Source: Candidatus Altarchaeales archaeon
Lineage (GTDB): Archaea; Altiarchaeota; Altiarchaeia; IMC4; SCGC-AAA252-I15
Assembly (NCBI GenBank): GCA_014729705.1
Contig: WJJK01000041.1
Span: 1-7,070 of the forward strand
Direction: 5' to 3'
Length of the DNA: 7,070 bases
The position numbers and the translations under genes are program-made. Positions 5,260-7,070 of this stretch are shown in pieces (the first letter of the stretch is position 1; each line of letters starts with the position of its first letter). A model generated the notes under the pieces. That model ran no database searches and had not been told where the DNA came from. It saw nothing but the letters and a program-made list of their open reading frames with translations.

Positions 5260-7070
5260 AATTACAACCACATTTAGAGATGCCGGTACCAAAGCCGGTA
5301 AACGGGCTATTTCTGAATTTGCCGCTGAAATGAAAACTCTTCAGCGTGAATTAAATAAAGCTGTTCGGGCTGAAGCCAGGATTCCTAAATTTCAGCAACG
5401 GTTAGACAAAGCTGTTACCAGAGAACTTAAAGAACAGATTCGAGATCGTAAGCGTTTAATTACGATTACTAAGCGTCTGGATCGTGAGCTTGAAAAAGAA
5501 GCCAAGACTGCTCAAAAAGCCGGGGGGATGCACCGCAGGCTTACTCGCTCATTACGTAATGTTACGGGGGCAGCCAGGGGATTATTGGGGCAACTCAAGG
5601 GATTAACCGGGGGATTTAATATTTTTAATAACCTGGTTGGCCGGGTGACGCTGGGTTTTCTGACCGTCCAGGTATGGCGATCATTTGGGGAAGCCATTAA
5701 CTTTGTCACCAACGCCATTGTGGGCGGCAACGCAGCAATGCAAGCGGCCATTGGTACCTTTACCGCTCTGTCCGGTGGAAGTGGTCAAACCGCCCAGCAA
5801 TATATCGACATCTTGAAACAATTGTCGGTTGAAACCGGTGTGGCTTTTGATGTATTATTGGAAAATGCTCGCCGGCTCCCCACCAAAGTAGGTCAAAACT
5901 TCCAAGCATTTACCAAATTAACCAAAGCGGCTATCGCTTTGGGTATGATCGACCCGGCCCAGGGTGCGGAAGGGGCGTTCTTTGCCCTGACCAACGCCCT
6001 GGAAGGTGGGGCGCAGGGTTTAAGGTCGCTTATTCAGCGTTTCGAGATTGGAACTGTTCAGGATTTCAATGAAGAACTGGACAAAACCGGAAACGTGGTT
6101 GATGCTCTATTAGGGCTGATTGCCAGGGCCGGAATTAACGTTGATGAATTTATTGCCGCCCAGCGTGACACCTGGGGCGTGGTTACCATGTCTCTGCAAT
6201 CTATGGCTAAAGAGTTTTTGCGGTTGGCCACAGCACCGTTGTTTAATAAGTTAACCGCAGACTTAGCCAAATTGAGGGATTGGTTTCAGGAAAACCAGGC
6301 TGCGGTAGAAGCCCTGGCTGCTGTGGTAGGTGAAAAGCTGATGGTGGCCTACCGGCTATTTGTGCAATTTATCAGGGAAGTATTTCTAGGTGGACAGGAT
6401 CTAACTGCCGGGAATATATTCCAGATGATCATTGATGCGATCAATTGGTTTGTTGACGCCCTGCAAGAAGCGTTGGTTTTTATCCTGAATATGGTGACCG
6501 TCATTGCCGAAGCAATCTCAATGTTGTTTGGTGGCCCCAGAGCGGTCCAACGTATAAAAACACAAGGAAAGCAAATAAAAGATGCGGCTAAGAATGTTGC
6601 CCAAGAAACCGCTGAAGAAGTCAAAGAAACGGTCGAAGAAGCGGCAAAAACGACCTCAGAAAAAATCCCAGAAATAGTCACCCGACCTTTGAATGAAATT
6701 GTATCCGGGCTAAAGGCGATCAAGGATGTTGGCAAACATACCATTGAACAGATTGTCAATGGAATGATCGAAGGGCTGGATGCCGCAACACTTAAGGCTG
6801 CTACTGAGGAAATATTACAAAATATTATTGACCTGGAAGCCCAGGAAGTGGCCCAGGAAAAGTCAATTAAGAGATTGGAAGACTGGGTCGATGAGGCTGC
6901 TAAGGAAGTTGATCGAGCTCGAGATAGGCTAAAAATCTTCGATCTGCAAACGGCAGATATTCCCGAGAGATTTACCAGGGCAAGACGCCGGCAACTCGAA
7001 CTTGAGATCCTGAGAGCGGAACAGGAAGAGAAACGACGCAAAGCGGCCCTGGATGCGGCCAAAGAACAGC
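5234..7070 (+). CDS. Tape measure protein (3' end outside window)
   Basis: The frame runs from ATG 5234, which directly follows an in-frame TAG (5231-5233), to the end of the window without a stop: 612 full codons are visible. A weak CGGAAG (5220-5225) is the only ribosome binding candidate, and the start lies inside the end of the T frame. Residues 1-100 are rich in Lys/Arg/Glu and helical. Residues ~110-150 are Gly-rich and hydrophobic (RVTLGFLTVQVW, 137-148). Residues ~170-330 look like the conserved tape measure core, with YIDILKQLSVETGVAFDVLL at ~190-209 followed by ARRLPTKVGQNF. Residues ~398-432 form a strongly hydrophobic helix region, and from ~437 onward comes a long charged coiled-coil (AEEVKETVEEAAK; RAEQEEKRRKAALDAAKEQ). 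Proteins of this type fill the tail tube, set its length, and help DNA cross the host membrane. Family level is confident; C-terminal domains are unseen. Confidence 0.85.
   Translation, partial: MDKKRILIEITTTFRDAGTKAGKRAISEFAAEMKTLQRELNKAVRAEARIPKFQQRLDKAVTRELKEQIRDRKRLITITKRLDRELEKEAKTAQKAGGMHRRLTRSLRNVTGAARGLLGQLKGLTGGFNIFNNLVGRVTLGFLTVQVWRSFGEAINFVTNAIVGGNAAMQAAIGTFTALSGGSGQTAQQYIDILKQLSVETGVAFDVLLENARRLPTKVGQNFQAFTKLTKAAIALGMIDPAQGAEGAFFALTNALEGGAQGLRSLIQRFEIGTVQDFNEELDKTGNVVDALLGLIARAGINVDEFIAAQRDTWGVVTMSLQSMAKEFLRLATAPLFNKLTADLAKLRDWFQENQAAVEALAAVVGEKLMVAYRLFVQFIREVFLGGQDLTAGNIFQMIIDAINWFVDALQEALVFILNMVTVIAEAISMLFGGPRAVQRIKTQGKQIKDAAKNVAQETAEEVKETVEEAAKTTSEKIPEIVTRPLNEIVSGLKAIKDVGKHTIEQIVNGMIEGLDAATLKAATEEILQNIIDLEAQEVAQEKSIKRLEDWVDEAAKEVDRARDRLKIFDLQTADIPERFTRARRRQLELEILRAEQEEKRRKAALDAAKEQ

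Noticed and set aside
6580..6670. Apparent repeats of GAAGAA/AAAGAA type in the tape measure gene
   Set aside because: They reflect Glu/Lys/Ala heptads of a coiled-coil; no exact or regularly spaced DNA repeat could be found.
6349..7062. 237-codon open frame on the minus strand
   Set aside because: It lies wholly opposite the tape measure coiled-coil. Its Ser/Ala-rich composition is what the complement of Glu/Lys/Ala codons gives, and it has no domain or plausible context.

Overview
The window lies inside the virion-structure region of a tailed double-stranded DNA phage or prophage with a long, siphovirus-like tail. All supported genes are on the plus strand. They are packed with gaps of 12 bases or less, or with small overlaps, and I see no promoter, terminator, tRNA, mobile element or CRISPR array. 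Base composition is close to half G+C by eye. The host cannot be named from the sequence. Typical Shine-Dalgarno sites and ATG/GTG starts indicate a bacterial virus using the standard bacterial code.

Head part (1-2212). The window opens in the 3' end of a reading frame that looks like a head maturation protease fused to a scaffolding protein. A well-placed ribosome binding site and ATG at 202 would make the scaffold part as a separate 167-residue protein, the arrangement known for lambda C/Nu3 and Mu I/Z. A lambda gpD-like decoration protein (716-1123) and a lambda gpE-like major capsid protein (1136-2212) follow.

Neck and tail part (2214-7070). Three small proteins (2214-2750, 2751-3260, 3257-3751) occupy the usual place of connector, head-tail joining and tail-completion proteins. 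The major tail (tube) protein is at 3753-4367. Next is a tail assembly chaperone pair of the gpG/gpGT type. The short form is 4376-4945. A run of eight A residues at 4816-4823 supplies a correctly phased A AAA AAA heptamer, where a -1 shift would extend the protein into a frame running to 5259. That second frame has no ATG, GTG or TTG between its last upstream stop (4768-4770) and an ATG at 5083, so frameshifting is the natural way to express it. The tape measure protein starts at 5234 and is still open at the window end.

Together these genes build a procapsid around a scaffold, decorate the shell, attach the connector and neck, and assemble a tail tube whose length is set by the tape measure with chaperone help. 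I found no unrelated accessory or defence system. The points most worth attention are the frameshift, the internal scaffold start, and a GPF-motif module inserted in the chaperone.
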